DNA from: Thalassospira profundimaris
Lineage (GTDB): Bacteria; Pseudomonadota; Alphaproteobacteria; Rhodospirillales; Thalassospiraceae
NCBI RefSeq assembly: GCF_003326755.1
Contig: NZ_JPWH01000025.1
Location: forward strand, 1-64,000
DNA length: 64,000 bases
Reading direction: 5' to 3'
A program made the position numbers and the translations under genes. A model generated the notes under the pieces. The model saw nothing but the letters and a program-made list of their open reading frames with translations, was not told the origin of the DNA and made no database searches. Numbering within the stretch: position 1 is the stretch's first letter; every line of letters starts with the position of its first letter. Below, piece after piece: positions 8,321-17,783 of this stretch.

Positions 8321-10984
8321 TTAGACAGCAGCCAGCGTCTGGATCAGGGTCGAGACCAGGGCATCGCGGTCAAATTTGGCGACATAGTCACTAAACCCGA
8401 CCCGGCGTCCACGCTCGAAATCCTCTTCGCTGGTATGAGACGACAGGGCGATAATCGGAACTTCACCCCAGCTCTCGTCATTTTGCAGGCTTTCGGCAAA
8501 TTCAAAACCGTTCATGCCCGGCATCTCGATGTCGCTGATAATGGCATCGAAAATCGCACCATTGTTTTTCAGCTCCAGCGCCTGTTCGGCACTTTCAACC
8601 GACGTCACCTTGAAACCCGAAACCGAGAGCATCGGCGTCAGCAAATTACGGAAGAACGGGCTGTCATCAACAAGAAGAACCTTCTTCTTTTCGGTTCTGC
8701 CTTCTTCCTTGCCAAACCAGTCGCTAAAGGCCAGTTCAAGGTAATAGCCGGCATCGATCAAATCGGTTGCCTTGCCGTCAATCACGGCCGAGCCCACCAG
8801 ACCATCCCGATCGGCTGTCAATTCGACATTGAGAACATCGTCAACAATATCAACGATTTCATCAACAACCAGCCCCATCGTCCGTTCACGATCCTGGAAC
8901 ACCAGGGTCGGCTGGCGGCCTTCGCTCTTCATCTGATAGGCACCGTCAATAAAGACCAGCGGCATCAGCTTGCCACGATACTGCACCAGCGGACGGCCAT
9001 TTGAATATTCGATGCTTTCGACATCGATTTCTTCAAGACGGGCGACCAGGGCCAGCGGCACGGCACGGATTTCATTGCCCCCGGCACGGAACACCAGCAT
9101 CGAGGTGGTTTCGCGATCCGAGCTTTCCGATTTGGCCTTGGATTCAACACCCTGCTGACCGCCAACCGTGATTTCGCCAGTCCGGGTGGCAATGCCGTTG
9201 GGATCGAGAATCATGATCACGCTGCCATCGCCCAGGATGGTATTGCCCGAGAACAGCGACAGATCGCGCAGGATCGGTGCCACCGGCTTGACCACGATTT
9301 CCTCGGTATCAAAGACGCGGTCCACGATAATGCCAAAGCTGTAGGTCCCGACCTGGGCCACCACGATGAAGGCTTCTTCATCCACCTCGGCATCGGCCGC
9401 CGTGTCATCAAGCCCGAGAATGCGCTTGAGGGTCACAAGTGGTAGCAGGCGGTTACGTAAACGCAGGACCGGGGTATCGTGAATGCGTTCGATCGAATGT
9501 TCGGAATTGCTCGAGGCACGAACAAGTTCCAGAACGCTGATCTGCGGGATGGCAAACCGTTCGCCGCCGCTTTCAACGATCAGGGCGGAAACAATGGCCA
9601 GGGTCAGCGGAATTTTAATGATGAAAGTCGACCCGCGACCTTCAACCGATTTCAGCTCCACCGTGCCACCGATTTTTTCGATATTGGTGCGCACAACGTC
9701 CATGCCCACACCACGACCGGAAACCGATGTCACCTTTTCGGCTGTCGAGAAGCCCGGCTTGAAGATGAACTGGTGGATCTGCTGATCCGACATGTTTTCC
9801 AGTTCGCCTTCGGTCACAAGACCATTGGTCAGGGCCTTGGCCTTGATCCGTTCAACATTGAGGCCACGGCCATCATCGGAAATTTCGATGATGATGTGAC
9901 CGCCTTCATGATAGGCGTTCAGCGTGACCGTACCGGTTTCGGGCTTGCCCGCATCGCGACGGCCCTGAATGTCTTCCAGGCCGTGGTCGGCAGAGTTCCG
10001 CACCATATGGGTCAGCGGGTCCTTGATCAGTTCAAGAACCTGACGGTCCAGTTCGGTATCCGCACCGATCATTTGCAGATCGATCTTTTTGCCCATTTCA
10101 AGGGCAAGGTCGCGCACGATACGCGGCAGTTTTGCCCAGGCATTGCCAATCGGCTGCATACGGGTCTTCATCACCCCTTCCTGAAGGTCGGTGGTGATAT
10201 GCGACAGACGCTGCAACGGAACGGTAAATTCGCTGTCATCCTTGCCGCGCACCATCTGCAACAACTGGTTACGCGTCAGCACCAGTTCGGAAACCAGTGT
10301 CATCAGGTTTTCAAGCAGTTCGACATTCACACGAATGGTCTGGGCCGCAACCGTGCTTTCCTTGGTTTCGTTACGCGGATGCGCATCACCCTTTGCCCCG
10401 CCATCATGCGCAGAGGATGCAGCAGCGGCAACAGCCTGGGATTTCGGCGCCGAGGGCGGTGTTGCCGCAGCGGCGGGGGCGGCGGGTTCCGGCTCGGGTT
10501 CGGGCTCTGGTTCCGGTTCCGGGGCGGCGGATGCAACAGGCGCCGGCTCGGGTTCCGGTGCGCGGGCCTGGGCCTTGGGCGCACTGCCAGCACCTGCAGG
10601 AAGCGTCCCGGTATCGGCAAAATGGTTCAGACGGGCAATCAGATCGGCATCATTGCCATCCGGTTCGGCTTCATTGGTTTCAAGCTCGCCGAGCAGATAT
10701 TTGATGGTGTCGATTGATTCAAGCACCAGTGTGACCGCATCGGGCGTCACAACCAGTTCCCCGTCCCGGATTTTGCCCAGAACGTTTTCACCGGCATGGG
10801 CAACTGCTTCAAGACGCGGCAACCCCAAAAAGCCGCATGTCCCCTTGATGGTGTGAACCAGACGGAAGATATTCGACAGAATATCAGGATCATTCGGGTT
10901 CTGTTCAAGCTTCACCAGCTCGACATCGAGCGTCGAAAGACTTTCCGAAGTTTCGGTCAGAAATTCACTTAAAAGATCGTCCAT
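8321..10984 (-). CDS. cheA: Hybrid chemotaxis histidine kinase CheA with two CheW-like domains and a receiver
   Basis: The 887-residue kinase starts the che operon. Domains in order: Hpt (about 1-125) with phosphorylated H44 in VHTIKG; a linker with a long Glu-Pro repeat; the dimerisation domain (about 215-280); the HATPase with DPLTHMVRNSADHG and the ISDDGRGLN, KPGFSTAEKVTSVSGRGVGMDVV boxes; a first CheW-like domain; a second CheW-like domain (GNEIRAVPLALVARLEEID onward); and a receiver (about 765-887) with D818 in ISDIEMPGMNG. The start at 10984 is fixed by a GGAGGGG ribosome site 6 bases upstream; the frame runs on to 11008. No separate CheY-binding P2 domain is evident. Receiver-fused CheA occurs in other alphaproteobacteria. 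Confidence 0.95.
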   Translation of the reverse strand: MDDLLSEFLTETSESLSTLDVELVKLEQNPNDPDILSNIFRLVHTIKGTCGFLGLPRLEAVAHAGENVLGKIRDGELVVTPDAVTLVLESIDTIKYLLGELETNEAEPDGNDADLIARLNHFADTGTLPAGAGSAPKAQARAPEPEPAPVASAAPEPEPEPEPEPEPAAPAAAATPPSAPKSQAVAAAASSAHDGGAKGDAHPRNETKESTVAAQTIRVNVELLENLMTLVSELVLTRNQLLQMVRGKDDSEFTVPLQRLSHITTDLQEGVMKTRMQPIGNAWAKLPRIVRDLALEMGKKIDLQMIGADTELDRQVLELIKDPLTHMVRNSADHGLEDIQGRRDAGKPETGTVTLNAYHEGGHIIIEISDDGRGLNVERIKAKALTNGLVTEGELENMSDQQIHQFIFKPGFSTAEKVTSVSGRGVGMDVVRTNIEKIGGTVELKSVEGRGSTFIIKIPLTLAIVSALIVESGGERFAIPQISVLELVRASSNSEHSIERIHDTPVLRLRNRLLPLVTLKRILGLDDTAADAEVDEEAFIVVAQVGTYSFGIIVDRVFDTEEIVVKPVAPILRDLSLFSGNTILGDGSVIMILDPNGIATRTGEITVGGQQGVESKAKSESSDRETTSMLVFRAGGNEIRAVPLALVARLEEIDVESIEYSNGRPLVQYRGKLMPLVFIDGAYQMKSEGRQPTLVFQDRERTMGLVVDEIVDIVDDVLNVELTADRDGLVGSAVIDGKATDLIDAGYYLELAFSDWFGKEEGRTEKKKVLLVDDSPFFRNLLTPMLSVSGFKVTSVESAEQALELKNNGAIFDAIISDIEMPGMNGFEFAESLQNDESWGEVPIIALSSHTSEEDFERGRRVGFSDYVAKFDRDALVSTLIQTLAAV
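10485..10523 (-). repeat. Glu-Pro coding repeat in the CheA linker
   Basis: Tandem six-base units encode alternating Glu and Pro between the Hpt and dimerisation domains of CheA. Such EP stretches form stiff extended linkers. The codons alternate in type (mixed Glu and Pro codons), so it is not a simple slippage tract. Confidence 0.7.
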
Positions 10985-11141
10985 ATATCCCCTCCACAAT
11001 GCCGGCAATCAGACCATCACCGGACCCGGGACGTCAACCGCATCAAATCTACCCAATCATCTCAAATTCCCGTTTCACACGAGAGTTACCATGTAGGTAG
11101 AGCCTAGCATAAGGATTTACTATACTGGCACGTCAATTTTT

Positions 11142-11753
11142 TTAAACATAGATCAAAGTAACAGAACTTTCTTCGCCCACCACCTGTAGCTGTCGGCCTA
11201 GTCTTTCGGCTAGGTTTCGGGCAAAAAAGCCCTGAATGTTACGCGGATCAAGGTCTTGCGGGTCAACCGGGCCCGAAAGCACATTTTCAATTTCCGGCCT
11301 GATCGCCGCGCGTTTGCCCCGCGCGGTGACATTTATTTTCGCCCCGGAGTCGCAACTTACCGCAATTTCGCCACCAAATGGCAGGGCCTCGCGTGCCATC
11401 ATGACCATATTGAGCACAACCCTTGCGGTGGCGGCATCCATATCAATGTTTCCGTCCCAGGCCAGCGTCACCTTGCCATCGGCCTCGTAGGCCTGCATCA
11501 CGGTCTTGCGCATGGTGGCGGCATCCACGCTGTTGCCCGCCCGGCCATAGGCCAGACGAAAAAGCTGCAAACGGCGCTGTGCCTCCTGCCCGCTTCGGCG
11601 CATCAATGCCAGGGCTTCGTCATCGCTGCCCCCGGCCTCGTCCATCAATTCAGCACCCGCATTGACCGCACCAACCGGCCCGACCAGATCATGACAAATT
11701 CGCGAGCTGATAAGTTCTATCAGGATAAGCTCCAGTTGCCTGTCCTGCTGCAT
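11142..11753 (-). CDS. chpT: Histidine phosphotransferase ChpT
   Basis: A 203-residue protein with the degenerate histidine-kinase fold of ChpT: helix 1 holds the phospho-histidine H21 in ICHDLVGPVGA, a second helix forms the dimer hairpin, and a C-terminal domain resembles HATPase but lacks the ATP-binding N and G boxes. In Caulobacter ChpT carries phosphate from CckA to CtrA. The start at 11753 (MQQDRQ) is supported by a GGAG 8 bases upstream; the longer frame to 11831 is unlikely. It is on the same strand as cheA but 157 bases upstream, so it may have its own promoter. Confidence 0.85.
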   Translation of the reverse strand: MQQDRQLELILIELISSRICHDLVGPVGAVNAGAELMDEAGGSDDEALALMRRSGQEAQRRLQLFRLAYGRAGNSVDAATMRKTVMQAYEADGKVTLAWDGNIDMDAATARVVLNMVMMAREALPFGGEIAVSCDSGAKINVTARGKRAAIRPEIENVLSGPVDPQDLDPRNIQGFFARNLAERLGRQLQVVGEESSVTLIYV

Positions 11754-11870
11754 GCACTGTGCTCCAGATCTTGGCGGTGCGCCTTCCCCAAAAAGCCGCA
11801 TCCCACATGAAAACAAAGCCGTTCCCGGCATTTCATACCGGAATCGAAGCCCTAATGTGCAAAACAGGTA

Positions 11871-11885
11871 TTAAAACCTTATTTA
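11871..11885. promoter_or_regulatory. Candidate CtrA box upstream of chpT
   Basis: TTAA, seven bases, then TTTA matches seven of eight positions of the CtrA consensus, about 120 bases before the chpT start. A GAATC (GANTC) lies at 11841-11845. The region is AT-rich, so chance matches are easy. Confidence 0.25.
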
Positions 11886-12086
11886 AATATCAGGCCAAAA
11901 AACACATGCCTCCTGTGCCAAAACCATCATGCCCCGTTTTTCCTTCTTTGTCACAACTGGTTTGCAATGATAGATTTATGCAAACAGATGACACAAAACC
12001 GGCCCCGCCTGTTGCGCGTAGCGTTGTTTTTTAAAACATCAGAACAACAGGCCCCAACCGGTCCACTTGGTTGAGAACGCAATTTT

Positions 12087-12272
12087 ATGGATTTTCTACT
12101 GACACCTGGCACCATTGTGCGACATCCCGGCCAGCCCGACTGGGGCCTGGGCCGTATCCAGGCCGTTAACGGCGACAGCCTTGCCGTCAATTTCGAGGAG
12201 GCCGGCCGCCAGATCATTCGCACGCGCCACGTTGCCCTTGAGATTGTCGAACCGGCAATGGGGTACGAATAA
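12087..12272 (+). CDS. DUF3553 domain protein
   Basis: A 61-residue protein that is a single DUF3553-like small beta fold: PGTIVRHPGQPDWGLGRIQ followed by VNFEEAGRQII. This fold is related to the Tudor/SH3-like 'RHP..PDWG.G.V' modules found alone or at the end of helicases, where nucleic-acid or protein contact is supposed. The function is not known. It stands alone on the plus strand between chpT and an uncharacterised protein. Confidence 0.75.
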   Translation: MDFLLTPGTIVRHPGQPDWGLGRIQAVNGDSLAVNFEEAGRQIIRTRHVALEIVEPAMGYE

Positions 12273-12445
12273 CCCCGGCCGGACATCGGCAAACCAAAAC
12301 AGGATCGCGCACGGATACCCCGTCGGGGTGTTGGCCACGGCAAGACAAAGGCACACAAACGCAGGGTGATGTGATGCCAGGCAGATACCGGCCAGCGCAA
12401 CGACAAACTGCGTTCAGATGACCCCGAACAACTGCGGACAGAATA

Positions 12446-13285
12446 ATGACAAAAATCGAAACGCTTCCTGAAACCGACAGCTTTAAACAGCGCCATCATG
12501 ATGCTGCCTGGGCCGTACTGGAACGTTTTGCCAGCGGACTGGCCGACAAGGCCCGCCATCAGGGCAATGCGATCAGCGCCGAAGAGATTGAAAAATCCCT
12601 GGCAATCCTCCGCGGGCAACCCCGGCTGTTCGACGATGCCTGGACTGCCGTAAAAGCCGAAATTTCCGCTGCCAATACCCGGCGCAATCCCTCCATCCGC
12701 AATGACCCGTTTGGCCGCCTTCTGGTCAGCCGTTTTGCCCACCTTCTGGCCGGACGCGAGGCGGGCGACCTGGAACATGGTGCTTTGTCACGCGACATGT
12801 TACAGCCGTTTTTTCACGCCATTCGCATGATGGTCGGGGCCGATACCATCGAGCAGATCGACAGCGAAATCCGCAGCATCGTCGAAACCCATGCCGATGA
12901 AGATGATGATATGCGCGATGCCACCGATTACTGGGACCATCTTGCGGAAAATCCGCTGGTTTCCAAACAGATCACGATGGTTTTCGTGCGCATGGCCATG
13001 CACTTTGCCGATTATGAAAAACGCAAAAAATGGTTCATCCAACTGGTCAATGACAATATGCACCGTAACGGGACCCAGTGGGAATTTACCGAGAACCATT
13101 TCATCAAACTGGTTCATGCGCTGTTTCGCGATGTGCGCGCCATTCTTGCCAGCCCGGAGCGTTCCGCTCTGCTGGCCGCCGAAATTGACCATGACAAGGT
13201 CAGTGTGCTGCGTACCGTGATGGCCAATATCGACCGCGATATCGCCGCCCTGCATAATCGCGAGGCTGCAACCTGGCAGGACTAA
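12446..13285 (+). CDS. Uncharacterised alpha-helical protein
   Basis: A 279-residue soluble protein with no signal peptide or membrane segment and no motif I recognise. It is rich in helix-forming, charged residues, with an acidic patch (HADEDDDM) near residue 150 and a conserved-looking core [22 protein letters not shown] near 175-195, divided here as [11 protein letters not shown] and [11 protein letters not shown]. Codon use is like the neighbours and the frame has a clean ATG start. It is followed 130 bases later by moaA on the same strand. A real but unnamed gene, probably lineage-restricted. Confidence 0.75.
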   Translation: MTKIETLPETDSFKQRHHDAAWAVLERFASGLADKARHQGNAISAEEIEKSLAILRGQPRLFDDAWTAVKAEISAANTRRNPSIRNDPFGRLLVSRFAHLLAGREAGDLEHGALSRDMLQPFFHAIRMMVGADTIEQIDSEIRSIVETHADEDDDMRDATDYWDHLAENPLVSKQITMVFVRMAMHFADYEKRKKWFIQLVNDNMHRNGTQWEFTENHFIKLVHALFRDVRAILASPERSALLAAEIDHDKVSVLRTVMANIDRDIAALHNREAATWQD

Positions 13286-13416
13286 AAGCGCGTCCTGCCC
13301 GGCAGTCATTGTCAAAAAATATGGCAGCGGACCTTGCCCGTTGCCGCTTCTTTACACTATCTGTTTGCAGAAGTGCTAAAGGACACCGCGAAATTCAAAA
13401 TGTCAGGCAGGAAACC

Positions 13417-14415
13417 GTGCAAAAGCCGCTGATCGACAAATATGGCCGTCATGTCTCGTATTTACGGGTTTCCGTAACCGACCGCTGTGATTTTCGCTGC
13501 ACCTACTGCATGGCGGAAAACATGACCTTTCTGCCCAAATCGCAAATCCTGACACTTGAAGAGCTTGATCAGCTTTGCAGCGCCTTTATTGCACGGGGCG
13601 TGCGCAAATTGCGTCTGACCGGCGGGGAACCGCTGGTGCGCCGTGGCATCATGGATTTGATCCATGATCTGTCGCGCCATCTGAAATCCGGCACGCTGGA
13701 TGAACTGACCCTGACCACCAATGGCAGCCAGCTTGCCACCTATGCCGATGATCTGGCCCGCGCCGGGGTCAAACGCCTCAATATCTCGCTTGATACCCTG
13801 GACCATCAGAAATTTGCCGACATCACCCGGCGCGGCCGCCTGGAACAGGTGCTGACCGGCCTTCAGGCCGCCAAGGAAGCGGGCATTGGCATTAAAATCA
13901 ATGCCGTTGCCCTGCGCGGACAGAATGAAGACGAATTTTCACGGATGCTGGCCTGGTGCGGGCAGGAAGGGTTTGACCTGTGCCTGATCGAAACCATGCC
14001 GCTGGGCGATATTGATGGCGACCGCACCGACCATTACCTGCCGCTTACCGTGGTGCGCGAACGCCTGGAAAAAGACTGGACACTGATCCCCAGCAACCAT
14101 GTCACGCCTGGCCCGGCACGTTATGTTTCGGTGGCCGAAACCGGCGGGCGGCTGGGTTTTATCACCCCGCTAACCCATAATTTCTGCGAGGGTTGCAACC
14201 GGGTGCGCATTACCTGCACCGGCACGCTTTATATGTGCCTGGGCCAGGAAGACCATATCGATTTGCGCGAAATCCTGCGCGAAAACGACCCGGCCTTGCT
14301 TGATGCCGCGCTTGATCGCGCCATGCTGCTCAAACCCAAGGGCCACGATTTCATTATCGACCGCAAGGGGCAAAAACCCGCCGTGTCCCGGCATATGAGC
14401 ATGACGGGCGGTTAA
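13417..14415 (+). CDS. moaA: GTP 3',8-cyclase MoaA
   Basis: A radical-SAM enzyme that rearranges GTP in the first step of molybdenum cofactor synthesis. Seen: the N-terminal cluster motif CDFRCTYC (C24, C28, C31), [18 protein letters not shown], and the C-terminal second cluster motif CEGCNRVR with a further Cys 13 residues on (TGTLYMCLG). The product ends in MTGG; a C-terminal double glycine is needed for activity in this family. The GTG at 13417 gives the usual 332 residues; an in-frame ATG at 13321 is the alternative. No other moa gene is in the window. Confidence 0.95.
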   Translation: MQKPLIDKYGRHVSYLRVSVTDRCDFRCTYCMAENMTFLPKSQILTLEELDQLCSAFIARGVRKLRLTGGEPLVRRGIMDLIHDLSRHLKSGTLDELTLTTNGSQLATYADDLARAGVKRLNISLDTLDHQKFADITRRGRLEQVLTGLQAAKEAGIGIKINAVALRGQNEDEFSRMLAWCGQEGFDLCLIETMPLGDIDGDRTDHYLPLTVVRERLEKDWTLIPSNHVTPGPARYVSVAETGGRLGFITPLTHNFCEGCNRVRITCTGTLYMCLGQEDHIDLREILRENDPALLDAALDRAMLLKPKGHDFIIDRKGQKPAVSRHMSMTGG

Positions 14416-14455
14416 CGCGCCTTTTGAAAAAACACATATGTAAAATTCACATTCC

Positions 14456-14490
14456 AAAGGCGGACCAAAACCCACATGGCCCGCCTTTTT
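14456..14490 (+). terminator. Terminator of moaA
   Basis: AAAGGCGGACC pairs with GGCCCGCCTTT (one mismatch) around an 11-base loop and is followed by a T-run. Confidence 0.85.
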
Positions 14491-14528
14491 CATGGAATTC
14501 CGCGTGCAACCATTAAAGCGATTTGTCT

Positions 14529-15326
14529 TTAACGGTGAAAAATCACCGGAAACCAGTCCTCGCGCAGTTTTTGCCCTGCCTGCATAGCATGCCCTGGGAA
14601 AGGCGGCGATGTGCGTCCGGGACGTTCGACATAGCGGGCATCATCCCCCACCAGCCGTAATGAAAAAGCCCGGCGTCGGTTTTGCGTCAGATTACCGCGT
14701 GCACCATGCAGAATGCGAAAATCAAAGGCAACCGCATCGCCCGGCGCCATATGCCATTCGCGAATATCCATGCCCTCGGCATCGGGGTCGGGCACCGGCA
14801 TATAGGCGGTTTCGTCAGGGTAAAAGCTTTCTTCCGATAACCAGCGTGTCGGCAACACCGCACGCGGCCATTTATGCGACCCGGCGACACAACGCAATGT
14901 CGCCTCGCGCACCGGGTCCAGCGGCGACCAGAAGCTTACCGTCTGCGTCCCCTCGACAAAATAATAGGGACTGTCCTGATGCCAGGGTGTGGGTTTGGAG
15001 GTTCCCGGTTCCTTGACCAGCACATGATCATGAAAAAGCTGCACTTGTTGCGCCCCCATCAAATCGGCGGCCACTTCGGCGACGGGGGAATGGCGAATAA
15101 CCTGTTTAAATTCGCCAATACGCTGCCAGTTGCAGTAATCATCAAAAAAGCGTCCTGCCTCACCCTCCTTAAGGTTTTCGGCTGCGTAAGGGCCAGGGTC
15201 ACGCATATTGGCCTCGATACCTGCAGCCAGTTGCGGCAAATAATCAGCAAACAGGCCGCGCACCAAAACTACGCCGTCGCGCTGATAGGTTTCAATATCG
15301 GCAGGTGTCAAAAGCGGGTGAACCAT
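14529..15326 (-). CDS. Phytanoyl-CoA dioxygenase (PhyH) family protein
   Basis: A 265-residue Fe(II)/2-oxoglutarate-dependent oxygenase. The metal triad is visible: H116 and D118 in PWHQDSPYY and distal H207 in LHGARGN; the arginine-containing RRRAFSLRLVGDDARY segment would bind 2-oxoglutarate. The PhyH superfamily hydroxylates very varied small molecules, so the substrate is open. The start at 15326 has a GGAG 7 bases upstream, which rules out the longer frame. The gene follows a membrane AraC-type regulator on the same strand with 61 bases between them, suggesting regulation by or with it. Confidence 0.88.
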   Translation of the reverse strand: MVHPLLTPADIETYQRDGVVLVRGLFADYLPQLAAGIEANMRDPGPYAAENLKEGEAGRFFDDYCNWQRIGEFKQVIRHSPVAEVAADLMGAQQVQLFHDHVLVKEPGTSKPTPWHQDSPYYFVEGTQTVSFWSPLDPVREATLRCVAGSHKWPRAVLPTRWLSEESFYPDETAYMPVPDPDAEGMDIREWHMAPGDAVAFDFRILHGARGNLTQNRRRAFSLRLVGDDARYVERPGRTSPPFPGHAMQAGQKLREDWFPVIFHR

Positions 15327-15387
15327 GTCTAAACTCCGTAAACGGAAACGCATAAGACACAAAGGCAGGCCATGCTATTCTCAAAAA

Positions 15388-16608
15388 TCACACGATCTGC
15401 GGTATGTCTTTGGCTGTTCTTTCAGCCCGGTAAACGGAAGGCGTTGTCCCTGTAATCTTTTTAAATGCCAGATTGAACGTCGATTTTGAATTAAACCCAA
15501 CACTCATCGCAATATCGAGCACCTGACGATCCGGCTCCGCCAGCAATAAACGTTTGGCATGAACAACCCGCTCAGAATTCACAAAGTCAAAAAAGCTCTT
15601 TTCGATATATCGATTAAGCACATAGGAAAGCTGATTGGGTGTGACTCCGACAAATCGGGCCAGTTTAGGCATCGACAGCAAGGGATCAAAGATCACGTCT
15701 TCCCGGGCAATAATCCGGTTTAGCCGCCGACAAATACGTTGTGCTTCGTCGACCTCGACCAGATGGCGGGAAAGTGCCCCGTTTTCATGAACAACACCCG
15801 CAACAGATGGGCTATCTTTGCCTGACGCATGATCTTTGCCAGAAAGGCCCGCCTCGACAAAAAGCGCGGGATTGGCTGCAATAACATGGCTGATACGAAA
15901 AAAGACCAAAGCAAAACCGCAATGCGCCAAAATAATCAGCCATTCGCTTCTTAACACAAAGATATCAAACAGGTTAATCGCTATATAAATTGCAAAGATA
16001 ACGCTTGTTTCAACAAGAAACTCGGTCGTCCAGTTGCGCAATACCGCCCCGTCAAGACCAAACTGCTGATGAACCTGCCGATGATAAACCAGACATGTTC
16101 GCCATATCGCAATCATATAGGCAATAAATTGCCCGCAATACACGGCAATCATCACCAGCATCAACGCCGTTATTGAAACTGGGGCCTTCCAGTTCAAACC
16201 AAGCCCCTGGTCTGTCAGCAGCAGGCGATTTACATCTGTATTGCCATGAATGGTCCAGACAATGACTGACGTGCAGATGGCGACAAACACTGCCATGACA
16301 AAATGCCTGGCAGGTTGCGGCACAGGACGACCGGAAATTTCGCGAAAATACAAAAAAATTGCCGGAATGGCGGCAAAAATAAAGGGCGAGAAGAAAGGGG
16401 CAAGATACAAACGCATCAATGGAGACAAGAAAACGTCGAGAATCTTATCAACAAAAATAACACAAACGATCGCGGTGAAAACCATCAACCAGCGATTAGC
16501 CCGAAAGGCACGTTTACCTTCCTGAAGCAGCAATAATATCAGAAAAAACGCCTGACCGATCCCGACAACAGCGATAATCAGCAGGACAACGGCTTTCGGC
16601 TCAAGCAT
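15388..16608 (-). CDS. AraC family regulator with N-terminal seven-helix membrane domain
   Basis: A 406-residue protein in two parts. Residues 1-250 contain about seven hydrophobic helices (for example VLLIIAVVGIGQAFFLILLL), and residues 300-400 form an AraC-type double helix-turn-helix (SMPKLARFVGVTPNQLSYVLNRY and VLDIAMSVGFNSKSTFNLAFKK, each written here as parts of longer helices: LARFVGVTPNQLSYVLN, IAMSVGFNSKSTFNLAFK). The layout implies a membrane-embedded sensor with a cytoplasmic DNA-binding end. It lies directly upstream of the PhyH gene. The ligand is unknown. Confidence 0.88.
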   Translation of the reverse strand: MLEPKAVVLLIIAVVGIGQAFFLILLLLQEGKRAFRANRWLMVFTAIVCVIFVDKILDVFLSPLMRLYLAPFFSPFIFAAIPAIFLYFREISGRPVPQPARHFVMAVFVAICTSVIVWTIHGNTDVNRLLLTDQGLGLNWKAPVSITALMLVMIAVYCGQFIAYMIAIWRTCLVYHRQVHQQFGLDGAVLRNWTTEFLVETSVIFAIYIAINLFDIFVLRSEWLIILAHCGFALVFFRISHVIAANPALFVEAGLSGKDHASGKDSPSVAGVVHENGALSRHLVEVDEAQRICRRLNRIIAREDVIFDPLLSMPKLARFVGVTPNQLSYVLNRYIEKSFFDFVNSERVVHAKRLLLAEPDRQVLDIAMSVGFNSKSTFNLAFKKITGTTPSVYRAERTAKDIPQIV

Positions 16609-16783
16609 GTCTCAAGTCTACCAGAAATCGCACGGGTCCAAAAAACTGGAGGTTTCAGGGACATATAAAACCAATCAAGTAACAACTATCGCTGTTTCAT
16701 GCCCGCAAATCAATTCCGAACAAATTTCTCATCCATCCGCGCAACAACGATCGCGCAAACTGGGCTCGCACCACAAGAGCAAC

Positions 16784-17263
16784 CTAAGGCTGACTACCAA
16801 CAATACCAACCAACATTTTCAGAATGTTGGCACCACATAAATGCTCTTTTGGAACCGCCAGCAAATGCGCCGGGCAGGTGGGGCAATCGGAACTGCCAAA
16901 TCCGGCGATGGGGGCCGTCAGGTCAAATTCATCACACAATATGGTTCTTAACTGGCATTCATCGCCGCCAATAACGGCAAGGGCTGCTGTTACCTGCCCC
17001 GCGGGCCGGGTGGTTAAGGCATCGACATGCCAGTGTTGTTTTTTATCGGCCGCACAATGGCGTTTGACCCGTGCGGCAATACCCCCCGGCCCCCGCGCAC
17101 TGCCGCAATAAAGATATGTGCCGGGCGTCACAATCTTGCCCGCAAACTGTCGTTGCGACAGGGAAACCGGACGATAAAGACGAATTGCCAGAATATAGGC
17201 CCCGGCTGCCTTGGGCAGCAGCCGGAGGGTTTGATCGGAAATATCGCTTAACAGCAGCGTCAA
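16784..17263 (-). CDS. DUF123 / GIY-YIG-like nuclease domain protein
   Basis: About 159 residues matching the DUF123 group of GIY-YIG-like proteins: GAYILAIRLYRPVSLS, then PGTYLYCGSARGPGGIAARVKRH (written here as PGTYLYCGSARG and GIAARVKRH), HWHVDALT, and a Cys pair SSDCPTCPAHLL. In some microbes this domain is fused to endonuclease III, suggesting a DNA repair link. The start is uncertain: the frame is open to 17449 but that overlaps the upstream gene; the TTG at 17263, preceded by an AGGGGCGG stretch just after the upstream stop, is chosen. It follows the glyoxalase-like gene with 13 bases between them. Confidence 0.75.
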   Translation of the reverse strand: MTLLLSDISDQTLRLLPKAAGAYILAIRLYRPVSLSQRQFAGKIVTPGTYLYCGSARGPGGIAARVKRHCAADKKQHWHVDALTTRPAGQVTAALAVIGGDECQLRTILCDEFDLTAPIAGFGSSDCPTCPAHLLAVPKEHLCGANILKMLVGIVGSQP

Positions 17264-17276
17264 CAGCCGCCCCTGT

Positions 17277-17783
17277 CTATAACAACAGATCAATCGACAG
17301 GCCCGGCCCGCGCTGGCCCGATGCCAGAACCGGTTCACAATCCTTGTTGATCCGCGCGGCAATGCGCTGGCGATAACCGGTAAAATGTTTGGATGCCACC
17401 ACATCGACCGCATGGTCCAGATGCACCTCGATCCGGTACACACCGGCAACCGGCGTGCCCGTCAGGCCCAGGATTTTGCCGGTTACGGCATGGCCAAGAT
17501 AGGAGCCGGCAAAACGTTTGCCAATGCCCAGATCGGCGACATCCATGCTGGCGGCATTGCGCCGCGTCATGGCAAGGGCGGTGTTCCAGTCGCGAAAGCC
17601 ACAGCTTTGCGCCATCAGTTCCAGGCTGCCCGCGTGGGAAACACGGACATCACGATTGGCAAGGGCCGCGCGCAGACGCTTTGCCCGGGCTTTCAGGGTA
17701 TCGGCATTCTCGCTGGTAAAGTTTTTCGGTGCCCCGGTTGCCGGGGCATCGGGGTTTTGATCCATCGGATTATCAAGTCGCAT
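17277..17783 (-). CDS. Glyoxalase-superfamily-associated small protein
   Basis: About 168 residues. The middle has the pattern RAKRLRAALANRDVRVSHAG, then SLELMAQSCGFRDWNTALA, which I know from proteins labelled 'glyoxalase superfamily protein' (a helical domain seen in many alphaproteobacteria). The C-terminal half is a beta-rich segment without recognised metal ligands. No enzyme activity should be assumed. The start at 17783 is supported by GGAG 6 bases upstream; two further Met codons lie just before it. It is probably cotranscribed with the DUF123 gene downstream. Confidence 0.65.
   Translation of the reverse strand: MRLDNPMDQNPDAPATGAPKNFTSENADTLKARAKRLRAALANRDVRVSHAGSLELMAQSCGFRDWNTALAMTRRNAASMDVADLGIGKRFAGSYLGHAVTGKILGLTGTPVAGVYRIEVHLDHAVDVVASKHFTGYRQRIAARINKDCEPVLASGQRGPGLSIDLLL

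Noticed and set aside
10485..10523. Tandem hexamers considered as a non-coding repeat array
   Set aside because: They encode the Glu-Pro linker of CheA in frame.
9479..10717. 412-codon open frame opposite cheA
   Set aside because: Antisense to a certain gene; composition is that of a shadow frame.
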